Assembly (NCBI RefSeq): GCF_022601895.1
Contig: NZ_JAKVIO010000001.1
Location: forward strand, 1-64,000
From: Sphingomonas sp. LaA6.9
Lineage (GTDB): Bacteria > Pseudomonadota > Alphaproteobacteria > Sphingomonadales > Sphingomonadaceae
Reading direction: 5' to 3'
Length of the DNA stretch: 64,000 nucleotides
Shown: positions 1-9,266 of the stretch, in pieces
Layout: each line of letters opens with the position of its first letter
How positions within the stretch are numbered: the stretch's first letter is position 1
Notes under the pieces: generated by a model
The model's database searches: none
What the model was told of the DNA's origin: nothing
What the model saw: the letters and a program-made list of their open reading frames with translations, nothing else
Program-made: the position numbers and the translations under genes

Positions 1-183
1 ATCGGCGCCGGCATGGCCGCCATCGGCGTGGGTAACGTTTTCGGCTCGTTCCTTGAGAGCGCGCTCCGCAACCCCGCGGCCGCCGACGGCCAGCAGGGCC
101 GCCTGTTCATCGGCTTCGCGGCCGCCGAGCTTCTCGGTCTGCTCGCGTTCGTCGTTGCGATGATCCTGATCTTCGTCGCGTAA
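1..183 (+). CDS. atpE: ATP synthase F0 subunit c, C-terminal part
   Basis: This is the end of the proteolipid that forms the rotor ring of the F0 motor in the inner membrane. The reading frame is open at the left edge of the window, so only the last 60 codons are present. The visible part covers the polar loop (RNPAA) and the second membrane helix, whose FAAAELLGLLAF segment carries the Glu that binds the translocated proton. It ends 63 bases before the b' gene in the order c, b', b that is usual for alphaproteobacterial F0 operons. Identification is firm; the N-terminal half cannot be judged. Confidence 0.95.
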   Translation: MGAGMAAIGVGNVFGSFLESALRNPAAADGQQGRLFIGFAAAELLGLLAFVVAMILIFVA

Positions 184-246
184 CAACGATACTGAAACCT
201 CCGCCCGGGGCGCGTTCCCGGGCGGCAGGATACGGATACAGGTGAA

Positions 247-741
247 ATGCCCCAGATTGCCCAGATAGCCGCAACCTATGCGTCGCAGATCTTCTGGCTG
301 CTGCTGACCTTCGGCTTCGTCTTCGTTGTGATCGGTCTCGGCATGGTGCCGAAGGTCCAAGGAACGGTGGGCCTTCGCGACAAGCAGATTGCCGACGACC
401 TCGCCGCCGCTGAACGTGCGCGTGCGGAAGCCAACGCGCGTGACGAAGCCTATCGGGTCAAGTCCGAGGCGAACCGTGCCGAGGCGCTCAAGATCACCCA
501 GGCCGCAAAGGCCAAGGGCGCGGCAGAGTCCGAAAAGACGCTCGCCAAGGCCGACGCGGAAATCGCCGAGCATGTCAGCGCCGCCGAGGCGCGCATCAAG
601 GCGGCAACCGCCAAGGCGATGTCGGACGTCGAAGCCGTGGCCGCCGAAGCCACGCAGGAAATGGTCGCCAAGCTTTCGGGCGCCAAGGTAACCTCGGCCC
701 AGGCGGCCAATGCAGTGAAGGCAGCGCTTGCAAATGTCTGA
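247..741 (+). CDS. atpF2: ATP synthase F0 subunit b' (164 aa)
   Basis: This is one of the two different b-type stator subunits found in alphaproteobacteria and photosynthetic bacteria; with b it forms the peripheral stalk linking F0 to F1. A single membrane helix lies at about residues 12-33 (SQIFWLLLTFGFVFVVIGLG) and is followed by a long Ala/Lys/Glu-rich helix expected to be a coiled coil. The length matches the family. The gene starts 63 bases after atpE, and its stop overlaps the next start by 8 bases, so translation of the two stalk genes is probably coupled. Confidence 0.93.
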   Translation: MPQIAQIAATYASQIFWLLLTFGFVFVVIGLGMVPKVQGTVGLRDKQIADDLAAAERARAEANARDEAYRVKSEANRAEALKITQAAKAKGAAESEKTLAKADAEIAEHVSAAEARIKAATAKAMSDVEAVAAEATQEMVAKLSGAKVTSAQAANAVKAALANV

Positions 742-1360
742 GACGGCAACAAACGGATCGGCCGAAGTGGCTGCCAACCTCACTGCGGCGGAACATGGTC
801 AGGGCGAAGCGCTCGAACACACCGCGACCACCGAGGCACATGGCGGTGCTGCGGCACATGCCGAACCTACCGCGTTCTTCATGGACGCGACGGGCTGGGT
901 TTCGCTCGCGGTCGCCGTCTTCTTCGGCATCCTCATCTGGAAGAAGGTGCCCGCCCTAATCGGCGCAGGGCTCGACAAAAAGATCGCCGAAATCCGGCAG
1001 AATCTCGACGAGGCCAAGAAGCTCCGCGCCGAGGCCGAAGCGCTGCGTGCGGAATATGAAGCCAAGGTGAAGGCCGCAGAGGCTGAGGCCGTGACGATGC
1101 GCGAGCATGCCGAGGCCGAAGCCAAGCAGATCCTCGTCGATGCGAAGGAGCACGCCAAGGATCTCACCGCCCGTCGCACCCAGATGGCCGAGGACAAGAT
1201 TGCGGCCGCCGAGCGTGCCGCGATCGCCGAGGTTCGCGCCAAGGCCGTCGAAGCGGCCGCCAACGCCGCGGCCGCGCTGATCGCCGAAGGGCACAGTGCT
1301 ACGCAGGACAAGGCGCTGGTCGATCAGACCATCGCGGGTCTGGGCACGCGCCTCAACTGA
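734..1360 (+). CDS. atpF: ATP synthase F0 subunit b (208 aa)
   Basis: This is the second stalk subunit of the F0 sector. It has an Ala/Thr/Glu-rich N-terminal extension of about 50 residues, one membrane helix at about residues 54-72 (TGWVSLAVAVFFGILIW), and then a long charged coiled-coil region. The ATG at 734 overlaps the end of b' by 8 bases. A TTG two codons upstream is also in frame, but the ATG is the more likely start. A strong terminator follows at 1388, so this is the last gene of the F0 operon here. The N-terminal extension is seen in other sphingomonad b subunits. Confidence 0.93.
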   Translation: MSETATNGSAEVAANLTAAEHGQGEALEHTATTEAHGGAAAHAEPTAFFMDATGWVSLAVAVFFGILIWKKVPALIGAGLDKKIAEIRQNLDEAKKLRAEAEALRAEYEAKVKAAEAEAVTMREHAEAEAKQILVDAKEHAKDLTARRTQMAEDKIAAAERAAIAEVRAKAVEAAANAAAALIAEGHSATQDKALVDQTIAGLGTRLN

Positions 1361-1387
1361 CCGGGCGCATCATCGCGAAACACGAAG

Positions 1388-1418
1388 CGGGCAGCCAATG
1401 GCTGCCCGTTTTCGTTTG
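1388..1418 (+). terminator. Rho-independent terminator after the F0 operon
   Basis: A perfect 8-bp stem (GGGCAGCC / GGCTGCCC) with a 3-base loop is extended by one C-G pair and followed by TTTTCGTTTG. It lies 28 bases after the atpF stop on the same strand. Confidence 0.85.
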
Positions 1419-1540
1419 TGGTGCGGAATCTCCGAAATGAGGCGGTCGGCGGACGTGAATGTGCATGAGCATGAGCAGTTGCCCATCGGGGGCGTGGCCG
1501 ATTAATACGGGCCCCCAACCCGAATTAGGGAGGTAAGATC

Positions 1541-1912
1541 ATGGGCGTCGTCGGGCTGGACCATGTGAATATCAGGACCCTAGACGTTGCTGCCTCAGCG
1601 AAGTTCTATGAGGAGGTGTTGGGGCTCACCTACCAGCAAGGGCCGGCCATCATGGGGGGCCATGCACATTGGCTCTATGACGACGACGGCAATGCCCTGA
1701 TCCACTTCAGGGTGATGGAGCCGGGAGCGACCCACTCCGGCGCGATAGACCATGTCGCGCTTCGTTGCCGGGACCGGGCGCGCGTAAAGGCCCGGCTTGA
1801 CGAACTGGAGATCGAATATACCGAGGCAGACAACCTCGTTCCGGGCGTTGTCCAGATTTTCTTCCCTGATCCGCACGGCGTCATGCTCGAACTGAATTTT
1901 GCAGACGGCTGA
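1541..1912 (+). CDS. VOC family (glyoxalase/dioxygenase fold) protein (123 aa)
   Basis: This is a single vicinal-oxygen-chelate domain protein. Two beta-alpha-beta-beta-beta halves are visible: the first opens with GLDHVNIRT, which contains a metal-ligand type His, and the second opens with AIDHVALRC. The C-terminal VMLELNF supplies the usual final Glu ligand. Members act as lyases, dioxygenases or resistance proteins; the substrate cannot be read from sequence. A purine-rich AGGGAGGT ribosome site sits just before the ATG. The gene stands alone between the ATP synthase terminator and a convergent gene. Confidence 0.8.
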   Translation: MGVVGLDHVNIRTLDVAASAKFYEEVLGLTYQQGPAIMGGHAHWLYDDDGNALIHFRVMEPGATHSGAIDHVALRCRDRARVKARLDELEIEYTEADNLVPGVVQIFFPDPHGVMLELNFADG

Positions 1913-1984
1913 CAACCTTAATCCGGAAAGTTGAAAGTCCTTTTCGTGGGTTTCGTGCGGCACTGGTCGAGACCGGACATCGCA

Positions 1985-2737
1985 TCACCCCGGCTTGCGG
2001 AAGCGGTAGACGAACTGGTCGGTCCTGCCCTTGATCGAGGCGTCGAACACGTTTGCCGTGTGCGGGTCGGCGGGGTTACGCAGCAGGTTGAGCTCGCCGT
2101 CGAATCTGAAGCCGGCCTTTTCGATTTCGGCGCGCGCGGCGGCGGGGTCGATGCGATGAAGCTTGTCGGGCACCGCGAAGTCCGGGTCGGCTGCAGCGAC
2201 ATGGTCGACCACCAGCAGCACGCCGCCGGGCTTGAGCGTGTCATAAAGCCGCCTGGCGACGGTCTCTGCAAAGCCTTTGGGTGCAAACGCCAGATGCAGA
2301 TCATGCCAGTTCTGGACGGTGATCACCGCGTCGAGCGGCTCGGGGAAGCTGAAGCTCGCGAGTGAATCGCTGCTCGGCGTGACATTGTCATGGCCCGCGA
2401 CCGCGGCCTTCTGCTCCTCGGCATAGGCAGCGCGATAGTCGATGAACTGCTTTGCCTGATAGCCATAGACATGTCCCTTGTCGCCCACCGTCTTCGCAAG
2501 GATGCGCGTCCAGTATCCGCCGCCCATCATGAAATCGGCGACCTTGTCGCCCGGCTTGATGCCTGCGAAGGCGAGGATCTCGCCGGGATGGCGCGCGGCA
2601 TCGCGCACCTTGTCGTCGGCCGGCCGGCCGGCGTCCGCGAGCGCCGCCTGAATCTCGGGCGAAGCGTTCTGCGCTTTTGCCGCGATCGGATGGGCAAGGG
2701 CGAGTGCGGCGACGATGGGAACGATCATGAGCTTCAT
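1985..2737 (-). CDS. Secreted SAM-dependent methyltransferase-like protein (250 aa)
   Basis: The protein starts with a clear signal peptide (MKLMIVPIVAALALAHPIAA, cleavage near AKAQ) and continues into a Rossmann methyltransferase fold. Motif I is present in the form KVADFMMGGGYWT and a later strand reads GGVLLVVDHVAA. Periplasmic methyltransferase-like proteins of this kind (the COG4798 group) are common in alphaproteobacteria, and their substrate is unknown. The chosen ATG follows AGGGAGAA; a longer upstream frame exists but has no signal peptide or ribosome site. It lies 35 bases downstream of the SDR gene on the same strand, probably in one operon. Confidence 0.75.
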   Translation of the reverse strand: MKLMIVPIVAALALAHPIAAKAQNASPEIQAALADAGRPADDKVRDAARHPGEILAFAGIKPGDKVADFMMGGGYWTRILAKTVGDKGHVYGYQAKQFIDYRAAYAEEQKAAVAGHDNVTPSSDSLASFSFPEPLDAVITVQNWHDLHLAFAPKGFAETVARRLYDTLKPGGVLLVVDHVAAADPDFAVPDKLHRIDPAAARAEIEKAGFRFDGELNLLRNPADPHTANVFDASIKGRTDQFVYRFRKPG

Positions 2738-2772
2738 GGGAATTCTCCCTGCGCTTGAGACGGTCGCGTGCC

Positions 2773-3492
2773 TTAGTAGCGAAGCATGATCCGCCGTGCG
2801 AGTGCCGGTGACATCGAGTGGACGAGCTTCAGAACCTTGGTCTGGCCGATACAGGCTTCTTCCTGACCGCGCGCGATCGCGGTCACGATCGCCTGCGCGC
2901 AATCCTTCGCGCTCATCTTGTTGCTGCCGCGCCCCGCGGTCATCGCGGTGTCGACCATCGGCGGCAGCGCCTCGATCACGGTTATGCCCGTGTCGCGCAT
3001 CTGGTGGCGCAGCGTCTGCGTGAAGCTTCTGAGCCCTGCCTTGGTGGCGCAGTAAAAGGGGCCGTCGCCGCGCGGCGCGATCGCCAGCCCGGAGGTCACG
3101 TTCACGATGGTCGCCTTGGGGCGCGCGCGCAGGCCGTCGAGCAGCTTCAGGATCAGGTGCACCGGTGCGTGAAGGTTGAGAAAGAATGTGCGATCGATCG
3201 AGGCGAGATCCACCTCCGCGCCGATCTTCGACACTTCGGACGCGCCGGCATTGTTGACCAGAATATCGATCGGACGGTCACCGAGCGCCGCCACCAGCGC
3301 CTCGCAGCCCTCGGCCGAGGACAGGTCGGCCTTGATTGCCTCAAGCCCTTCTCCGCGCGCGGCCGCCAGCCTTTCATCGTTGCGGCCGCAGATGATGACG
3401 GTGGCGCCGCTCGCTTTCAGAAGCCGCGCGGTCCAGAGCCCGATGCCGTCCGTGCCGCCCGTTACCAGCGCCGTCTTGCCCGCAATATCCAT
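2773..3492 (-). CDS. SDR family oxidoreductase (239 aa)
   Basis: This is a classical short-chain dehydrogenase/reductase. It has the dinucleotide-binding TGGTDGIG motif near residues 11-18, NNAGA for the central sheet, the catalytic Ser in VNVTSG, and the catalytic YxxxK in FYCATKAG. The length is typical. It resembles DltE/YdfG-like cytosolic SDRs acting on hydroxyacyl or sugar alcohol substrates, but the substrate is not predictable. The ATG follows GGGAGAG. It is divergent from uvrC and leads the methyltransferase gene downstream. Confidence 0.85.
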   Translation of the reverse strand: MDIAGKTALVTGGTDGIGLWTARLLKASGATVIICGRNDERLAAARGEGLEAIKADLSSAEGCEALVAALGDRPIDILVNNAGASEVSKIGAEVDLASIDRTFFLNLHAPVHLILKLLDGLRARPKATIVNVTSGLAIAPRGDGPFYCATKAGLRSFTQTLRHQMRDTGITVIEALPPMVDTAMTAGRGSNKMSAKDCAQAIVTAIARGQEEACIGQTKVLKLVHSMSPALARRIMLRY

Positions 3493-3619
3493 TGCCGCTC
3501 TCCCATGTCGTTGTTGTTATGCGGCAGGAGTGTCTGTCATTCTCGCCGTACCCGTCAACTTTGGCAGCATCGTCGCAAGCCCGCTGGCGCGATGCGGCGA
3601 TCATGCCTAAATCGCGATC

Positions 3620-5539
3620 ATGTCCGTTCCATCCGCGCCCGACCGTTTCAATGAGGAAAAAGCCACCTATGCGGTGAAAGGCGCCGACAAGCCTGATCTT
3701 GATGCGGGTGTGGCGGCGATCCGTAACGTGCTCAAGACGCTGCCGACGCGGCCGGGCGTGTACCGGATGCACGATGCGCGCGGCGACGTGCTCTATGTCG
3801 GCAAGGCGCGTTCGCTCAAAAGCCGCGTCACCAACTATACGCAGGTCAATCGACTTCCCAAGCGGCTCCAGCGCATGGTGGCGCAGACGCGGTCGATGAC
3901 CATCGTTACGACCAACAATGAGGCCGAGGCGCTGCTGCTCGAGGCGCAGCTCATCAAGCGCTACCGGCCCGCCTACAATGTGCTGCTGCGCGACGACAAG
4001 AGTTTCCCCTTCATCCTGCTGCGCGCTGACCACGCCTTTCCGCGCATCCAGAAGCATCGCGGCGCGCGCAAGTACAAGGGCGAGTATTACGGCCCCTTCG
4101 CCAGCGCGGGGGAGGTGGGGCGGACGCTCAACGCGCTGCAGAAGCTGTTCCTGCTCAGAAGCTGCACCGACAGCTTCTTCAACAATCGCGACCGGCCCTG
4201 CCTGCTCTACCAGATCAAACGCTGCTCGGCGCCGTGCGTCGACCGGATCGACGCGGCGGCCTATGCGGAACTGGTGGGCGACGCCAAGGACTTTCTCACG
4301 GGCAAGTCGACACGCGTCCAGGCCAAGCTCGGCAAGGCGATGGAGCAGGCGAGCACCAACCTCGATTTCGAGATGGCCGCGGTCTATCGCGACCGCCTGA
4401 AGGCGTTGACCTTCATCCAGGGCAGTCAGGCGGTGAATGCCGAGGGTGTGGGCGATGCCGACATTTTTGCGCTCGCCAGCAAGTCCGGCGTGATGTGCAT
4501 CCAGGCCTTTTTCATCCGCGGCGGGCAGAACTGGGGCCATCGCAGCTTCTTCCCCGCACATACTGCCGACGTGCCCGAAGACGAAGTTCTCGCCAGCTTC
4601 CTGATGCAGTTCTACGAAGACGTGCCACCGCCCAAGACGATCCTCGTCGATCGTGCGCTTGCCGAGGCCGAGCTGCTTCAGGAGGCCCTGACCGAACGGG
4701 CGGGGAGCAAGGTTGCGCTCTCGGTTCCGCAGCGCGGTGACCGCGTACGGCTGATCAAACAGGCCAGTCGCAACGCCGAAGAAGCGCTCGACCGGCACCA
4801 GGCCGAAAGCACGACGCAGGCGAAGATCTTCCGCGAAATGGCGGAGCTGTTCGAGCTCGAAGGGCCGCCCGACCGGATCGAGATCTACGACAACAGCCAT
4901 ATCCAGGGCACCAATGCGGTTGGCGCGATGGTCGTCGCGGGCCCGGAGGGCTTTCGCAAAGGGGCATATCGCAAGTTCAACATCAGGCGCGCCGAAACCG
5001 TCCCCGGCGACGACTTCGCGATGATGCGCGAGGTGATGGAGCGTCGCTTCGGTCGCGCCCAGCGCGAAGATCCTGATCGTGAGGGCAAGGAATGGCCCGC
5101 CCTGATGCTGATCGACGGAGGCAAGGGACAGGTGAGCGCGGTGAAGGCGGTGCTCGACGAACTCGGGATCGAGGACGTGCCCTTTATCGGCGTGTCCAAG
5201 GGGCCTGATCGCAACGCGGGACGCGAGACCTTCCACTTTCCCGACGGCCGTGAATTCACCTTGCCCGTCAACGCGCCGGTGATGTTCCACCTCCAGCGGT
5301 TGCGCGACGAAGCGCATCGCTTCGCGATCGGCGCGCACCGGCAGAAACGGGCAAAGGCGATCGGCGTCAGCTCGCTCGACGAGGTTCCCGGCATCGGCCC
5401 CGCGCGCAAGAAGGCGCTGCTGATGCATTTCGGCACTGCGCGCGCGGTGAAGAATGCCGCGCTCGAGGATCTGCAAAAGGCGCCCGGCGTGTCGAAGGCG
5501 ATGGCGCAGAGCATTTTCGATTATTTCCACGGGGGATAA
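3620..5539 (+). CDS. uvrC: UvrABC system protein C, excinuclease subunit (639 aa)
   Basis: This nuclease makes both incisions around lesions recognised by UvrAB in nucleotide excision repair. The N-terminal GIY-YIG domain is seen at about residues 44-120 (PGVYRM, LYVGKA), a UVR/UvrB-interaction motif at about 234-263 (LDFEMAAVYRDRLKAL), the RNase H-like second nuclease domain from about 415 (IYDNSHIQGTNAVGAM), and two helix-hairpin-helix motifs at the C-terminus (VPGIGPARKKAL, APGVSKAMAQSI). Length and domain order are normal. No LexA box of the GTTC-N7-GTTC type is visible upstream. Confidence 0.97.
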   Translation: MSVPSAPDRFNEEKATYAVKGADKPDLDAGVAAIRNVLKTLPTRPGVYRMHDARGDVLYVGKARSLKSRVTNYTQVNRLPKRLQRMVAQTRSMTIVTTNNEAEALLLEAQLIKRYRPAYNVLLRDDKSFPFILLRADHAFPRIQKHRGARKYKGEYYGPFASAGEVGRTLNALQKLFLLRSCTDSFFNNRDRPCLLYQIKRCSAPCVDRIDAAAYAELVGDAKDFLTGKSTRVQAKLGKAMEQASTNLDFEMAAVYRDRLKALTFIQGSQAVNAEGVGDADIFALASKSGVMCIQAFFIRGGQNWGHRSFFPAHTADVPEDEVLASFLMQFYEDVPPPKTILVDRALAEAELLQEALTERAGSKVALSVPQRGDRVRLIKQASRNAEEALDRHQAESTTQAKIFREMAELFELEGPPDRIEIYDNSHIQGTNAVGAMVVAGPEGFRKGAYRKFNIRRAETVPGDDFAMMREVMERRFGRAQREDPDREGKEWPALMLIDGGKGQVSAVKAVLDELGIEDVPFIGVSKGPDRNAGRETFHFPDGREFTLPVNAPVMFHLQRLRDEAHRFAIGAHRQKRAKAIGVSSLDEVPGIGPARKKALLMHFGTARAVKNAALEDLQKAPGVSKAMAQSIFDYFHGG

Positions 5540-5585
5540 GCGCGGATTTATCCTTTCCTTCACCATGACGGGCTAACCCGGAAGG

Positions 5586-6542
5586 ATGCAGACGCGCGTC
5601 CTCCTGACCGTCGACACCGAGCTCGCCTGGCGCCACCATGCCGCGGGCTTGCCGCTGGCGCAGGTTTTCGAGCGTTCAATCGAGCCTGCGGGCGTCGGTC
5701 TCGGCTATCAGCTCTCGGTGCTGCGTGAACATGGATTGAAGGCCTGCTTTTTCGTCGACCCGATGCCCGCAACGGTGTTCGGACTGGACGTGGTCAAGCG
5801 CATCGTCGCTCCGATCCTCGAGGCGGGGCAGGAGGTGCAGCTTCACCTGCATCCGAACTGGGTGGGTGCCGAAGCCGACGACGGGGGCAGGGCGCATGCC
5901 CGGTTCGAACTGATCGACTATTCGGAGGAAGCGCAGCGCGCGCTCATCGTCGAAGCGGCCGAGTGGCTGGTCAAGGCGGGGGCGCCCGCACCGATCGCGT
6001 TCCGCGCGGGCAGCTATTCGGCCAACGACACGACCCTGCGCGTGCTGGCGGGGCTCGGCTTCCGCTACGACAGCAGCCATAACGGCTCCGAAAGCCCATG
6101 GCCGAGCGCGATCAGCCTCGCACGCACCCAGATCGCGCCCGTCACCTACCGGGGCGTGGTGGAGCTTCCGGTCACGCTGATCGAGGATCGCGAGGGGCGC
6201 CTGCGCCATTGCCAGATCTGCGCGCTGTCCAGCGCCGAAATCGCGGCCGCGATCGACCATGCGATCGACAACGGCCACGCGATATTGACGATCGTCAGCC
6301 ACAGCTTCGAGCTCGCCACGCGAAATGGCCTGCGGGTGAATTCGCTGGTACGCCGCCGCTTCGACAGGCTTTGCGAGCAGCTGGCCGCCAACGCGGACCG
6401 CGCGCCGACCAGCTTTTTCAGCGATCTCGACGGCCTCGATATCCATGCGGATGCCAGGCCGGTCCCGCCGAGGCTGTTTCGCACGCTCGGCCGGATGGGC
6501 GAGCAGCTTGTGTCCAACCTCGTCTATGAGCGCCGGCTGTGA
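5586..6542 (+). CDS. Polysaccharide deacetylase family protein (318 aa)
   Basis: This is a NodB-like deacetylase domain protein. Motif 1 appears as LLTVDTE near residues 7-12, the metal-binding His pair as QLHLHPNW at about 85-92, and the catalytic-face motif as FRAGSYS near residue 140. The family removes acetyl groups from N-acetylated glycans such as peptidoglycan or exopolysaccharide. No signal peptide is apparent, so it may act on a cytosolic or lipid-linked precursor. It overlaps the next gene by 4 bases, which suggests that deacetylation and the following acyl transfer act on related glycans. Confidence 0.8.
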   Translation: MQTRVLLTVDTELAWRHHAAGLPLAQVFERSIEPAGVGLGYQLSVLREHGLKACFFVDPMPATVFGLDVVKRIVAPILEAGQEVQLHLHPNWVGAEADDGGRAHARFELIDYSEEAQRALIVEAAEWLVKAGAPAPIAFRAGSYSANDTTLRVLAGLGFRYDSSHNGSESPWPSAISLARTQIAPVTYRGVVELPVTLIEDREGRLRHCQICALSSAEIAAAIDHAIDNGHAILTIVSHSFELATRNGLRVNSLVRRRFDRLCEQLAANADRAPTSFFSDLDGLDIHADARPVPPRLFRTLGRMGEQLVSNLVYERRL

Positions 6543-7420
6543 CTCTCGCCGCGCTCCTGCCACTGCGTTTCACGATCGGCGCACGAACGCTCTTCACGGT
6601 ACGACGGCGGCTGGTGCGTGTGGGCTGCACCCTCGATGACGCGCTGGCGGAGGCGCCGCCGCGTCTGCCCGTGTGCGAGGGTGAAGGCTATCTCGTCACG
6701 TCGATGCCCGAGCGCCATCTCGATGCCGTGCGCGCCGCATTTTCAGGTGAGATTGCGCTCGTGCGCCAGCGCTACAGCCGCCGCTTTGCGGCGCTTTCGG
6801 GCGATTTCGAAGCCTATTTTGCGGGGCTTTCGTCCAACACGCGCTCCGCGCTTCGTCGCAAGGCGAAAAAGCTCGCTGCTGCAGCGCGGATCGAGGTCAT
6901 CGGCTATCGCACGCCCGACGAGATCGCCGCGTTTCATGCGCTTGCGCTGCCGCTTTCGCGCAAGACCTATCAGGACCGGCTGCTGGGCGCCGGTCTTCCC
7001 GTCGACGCATCCGATATGCTCGAACGCGCGGCCGGGGATCGCGTGCGTGCCTGGCTGCTATTCGCCGACGGGCGTCCGATCGCCTATCTCCATACGCCGG
7101 CCGAGGGCGACACGCTGATCTACGCGCATCTCGGCTACGATCCCGAATGGGCAGACTATTCGCCCGGCGCGGTGCTCCAGTGTGAGGCAATGAAGGCGAT
7201 TTTCGCCGAGGGGCGCTTTGCTCGCTTCGACTTCACCGAGGGCGACGGACAGCACAAGCGCCAGTTCGCAACCGACGCTGTCGCGTGCGTGGACCTGTTG
7301 CTGCTCCGACCGGGTGTTGGCAACCGCCTGCTCGTGGCGGCGCTGACGGGCTTCGACCGGCTCGTGGCGCTGGCGAAGCGGACCATCCCCTCGAATTTTG
7401 CCCGCCGCCTCAAACGATAG
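6539..7420 (+). CDS. GNAT superfamily N-acetyltransferase, FemAB/CelD-like (293 aa)
   Basis: This matches the Acetyltransf_6 type of GNAT fold that is often found beside exopolysaccharide or cell-wall genes. Visible landmarks are [26 protein letters not shown], the strand [15 protein letters not shown], and [14 protein letters not shown] near the C-terminus. It starts inside the last codons of the deacetylase gene (4-base overlap), so the two are translationally coupled and probably functional partners. Substrate unknown. Confidence 0.7.
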   Translation: MTLAALLPLRFTIGARTLFTVRRRLVRVGCTLDDALAEAPPRLPVCEGEGYLVTSMPERHLDAVRAAFSGEIALVRQRYSRRFAALSGDFEAYFAGLSSNTRSALRRKAKKLAAAARIEVIGYRTPDEIAAFHALALPLSRKTYQDRLLGAGLPVDASDMLERAAGDRVRAWLLFADGRPIAYLHTPAEGDTLIYAHLGYDPEWADYSPGAVLQCEAMKAIFAEGRFARFDFTEGDGQHKRQFATDAVACVDLLLLRPGVGNRLLVAALTGFDRLVALAKRTIPSNFARRLKR

Positions 7421-7434
7421 TATCGCCCCCCTCG

Positions 7435-8166
7435 ATGCATATCGAGGCTGAGGCGATCATCTGTGCGGTCCGCGCACATGGCGAGCATGGTGCGATCGTG
7501 CGCGCCATGACCGCAGAGCATGGCCTGTTGTCGGGCTATGTGCGCGGCGGCCATTCGCGGCGGCTGCGGCCCGTGCTGATTCCGGCGAACGTCGTGATGG
7601 CCGGGTTCCGCGCACGGACCGAGGAACAACTCGCCGGGCTGACCGTCGAGCTCGTCCACAGTCGCGCGCCCTTGATGGGTGAGCCGCTGGCCGCGGCCGC
7701 GCTCGACTGGGCGACCGCGCTTACGGCATCGACCTTGCCCGAGGCGCAGCCCTATCCCCACCTCCACACCGCACTGGACGGCGTGCTCGGGGCGATCGAG
7801 GCGGCGCCCGCGGCGCGCGGCTGGGCGGTGGCGCTGGTGCGCTACGAATTGCTGCTGCTCGCCGAAATGGGCTTCGGGCTCGATCTCGAGCGCTGCGCGG
7901 TCACCGACAGCAGCGAGGAACTTGTCTGGGTCAGTCCCAAAAGCGGGCGCGCGGTGAGCGCGGTCGCCGGGCAGGACTATGCCGACAAGCTGCTCCGTTT
8001 TCCGCGTTTCCTGAGCGAAGGGGGCGAGGCCGACTGGGATGCCATTTTCGATGGACTGAGGCTGACCGGGCACTTCCTGTCGCGCGATATCCTCATCGAC
8101 CGCCGTGCGGATGTGGCGGCCGCCCGCGAGCGGCTTGTCGAAAGGCTCAAAAGGGCGGTTGCGTGA
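7435..8166 (+). CDS. recO: DNA repair protein RecO (243 aa)
   Basis: RecO loads RecA onto SSB-coated single-stranded DNA with RecR in gap repair. The N-terminal OB fold is recognisable ([20 protein letters not shown], then LLSGYVRGG), followed by the helical C-terminal domain ([20 protein letters not shown]). The usual four-Cys zinc site is absent; only a single Cys is seen (ERCAVTD), as in many alphaproteobacterial RecO proteins. The ATG at 7435 is chosen because the homologous N-terminus begins MHIEAEAI; the frame is open further upstream. Confidence 0.93.
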   Translation: MHIEAEAIICAVRAHGEHGAIVRAMTAEHGLLSGYVRGGHSRRLRPVLIPANVVMAGFRARTEEQLAGLTVELVHSRAPLMGEPLAAAALDWATALTASTLPEAQPYPHLHTALDGVLGAIEAAPAARGWAVALVRYELLLLAEMGFGLDLERCAVTDSSEELVWVSPKSGRAVSAVAGQDYADKLLRFPRFLSEGGEADWDAIFDGLRLTGHFLSRDILIDRRADVAAARERLVERLKRAVA

Positions 8167-8214
8167 ACCGATCCCACCGGGCAAGGGCATTTCGTTTCAA
8201 GAAAGGGAGACCCA

Positions 8215-9258
8215 ATGCTCGTTGCCTTGCTACCCGGAGACGGAATCGGTCCTGAAATTATCGCGGCGACCATGCGCGTGCTCGAGGCGGCCGGCGTGTC
8301 GGGGCTCACCTTCGAGGAAGCGCCTGTGGGCGGCGCCGCTTACAAGGCCAAGGGGCATCCGCTGCCCCCTGAGACGCTCGAACTGGCAAGGCGCGCCGAT
8401 GCGATCCTGTTCGGAGCGGTGGGCGATCCGGCGTGCGATGCGCTCGAACGCCATCTGCGCCCCGAACAGGCAATCCTCGGGTTGCGCAAGGAGCTGGAGC
8501 TGTTCGCCAATCTCCGCCCGGCAAAGCTGTTTCCCGAGCTCGCCGACGCGTCGGCGCTGCGCCCCGAGGTAGCGACCGCGATCGACCTCGTGATCGTCCG
8601 CGAGACCAATGGCGACGTCTATTTCGGCGAAAAGGGCCATCGCAAGACCGCCGACGGGCTGCGCGAGGGCTATGACGTGATGTCGTACAACGAGGCCGAG
8701 GTGGCGCGGATCGCGCGGGTCGGTTTCGAGACCGCGCGCGCACGCCGCGGCAAGCTCTGCTCGGTCGACAAGGCCAATGTGCTCGAGACCTCGCAGCTCT
8801 GGCGCGACGTGGTGATCGAGGTGTCCGCCGACTATCCCGATGTCGAGCTCAGCCACATGTATGTCGACAATGCCGCGATGCAGCTCGTGCGCAATCCTGG
8901 CCAGTTCGACGTCATCGTCACGGGCAATCTGTTCGGCGACATCCTCTCCGACCAGGCCTCGATGTGCGCAGGCTCGATCGGAATGCTGCCCTCTGCCACG
9001 CTCAACAGCGCCAACAAGGGGCTGTTCGAGCCGATCCACGGCAGCGCGCCAGACATTGCCGGACAGGACAAGGCCAATCCGCTCGCAACGGTCCTGTCGG
9101 CGGCGATGATGCTGCGCTATTCGCTGGGCAAGCCCGACGATGCCGACCGCATCGAAGCGGCGGTGGCCAGGGCTCTGGCGAGCGGCGCGCGCAGCGCCGA
9201 TCTCGGCGGGACGATGGGCACCGTTGCGATGGGCGATGCCGTGATCGCAGCCTTGTAG
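8215..9258 (+). CDS. leuB: 3-isopropylmalate dehydrogenase (347 aa)
   Basis: This NAD-dependent enzyme oxidises and decarboxylates 3-isopropylmalate in leucine synthesis. Signature elements are [11 protein letters not shown] at the N-terminus, [15 protein letters not shown] in the middle, and the metal/substrate-binding run [10 protein letters not shown] followed by [25 protein letters not shown] marks the NAD site. The length is normal, and an AGGGAGA ribosome site precedes the ATG. No leuCD genes are in the window. The next gene follows after 8 bases. Confidence 0.97.
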   Translation: MLVALLPGDGIGPEIIAATMRVLEAAGVSGLTFEEAPVGGAAYKAKGHPLPPETLELARRADAILFGAVGDPACDALERHLRPEQAILGLRKELELFANLRPAKLFPELADASALRPEVATAIDLVIVRETNGDVYFGEKGHRKTADGLREGYDVMSYNEAEVARIARVGFETARARRGKLCSVDKANVLETSQLWRDVVIEVSADYPDVELSHMYVDNAAMQLVRNPGQFDVIVTGNLFGDILSDQASMCAGSIGMLPSATLNSANKGLFEPIHGSAPDIAGQDKANPLATVLSAAMMLRYSLGKPDDADRIEAAVARALASGARSADLGGTMGTVAMGDAVIAAL

Positions 9259-9266
9259 GAAACCCG

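Noticed and set aside
3374-5566. Open frame of about 730 codons antisense to uvrC
   Set aside because: High-GC codon bias leaves the complementary frame free of stops; uvrC has full domain support and the antisense translation is His/Arg/Leu-rich with no recognisable motif.
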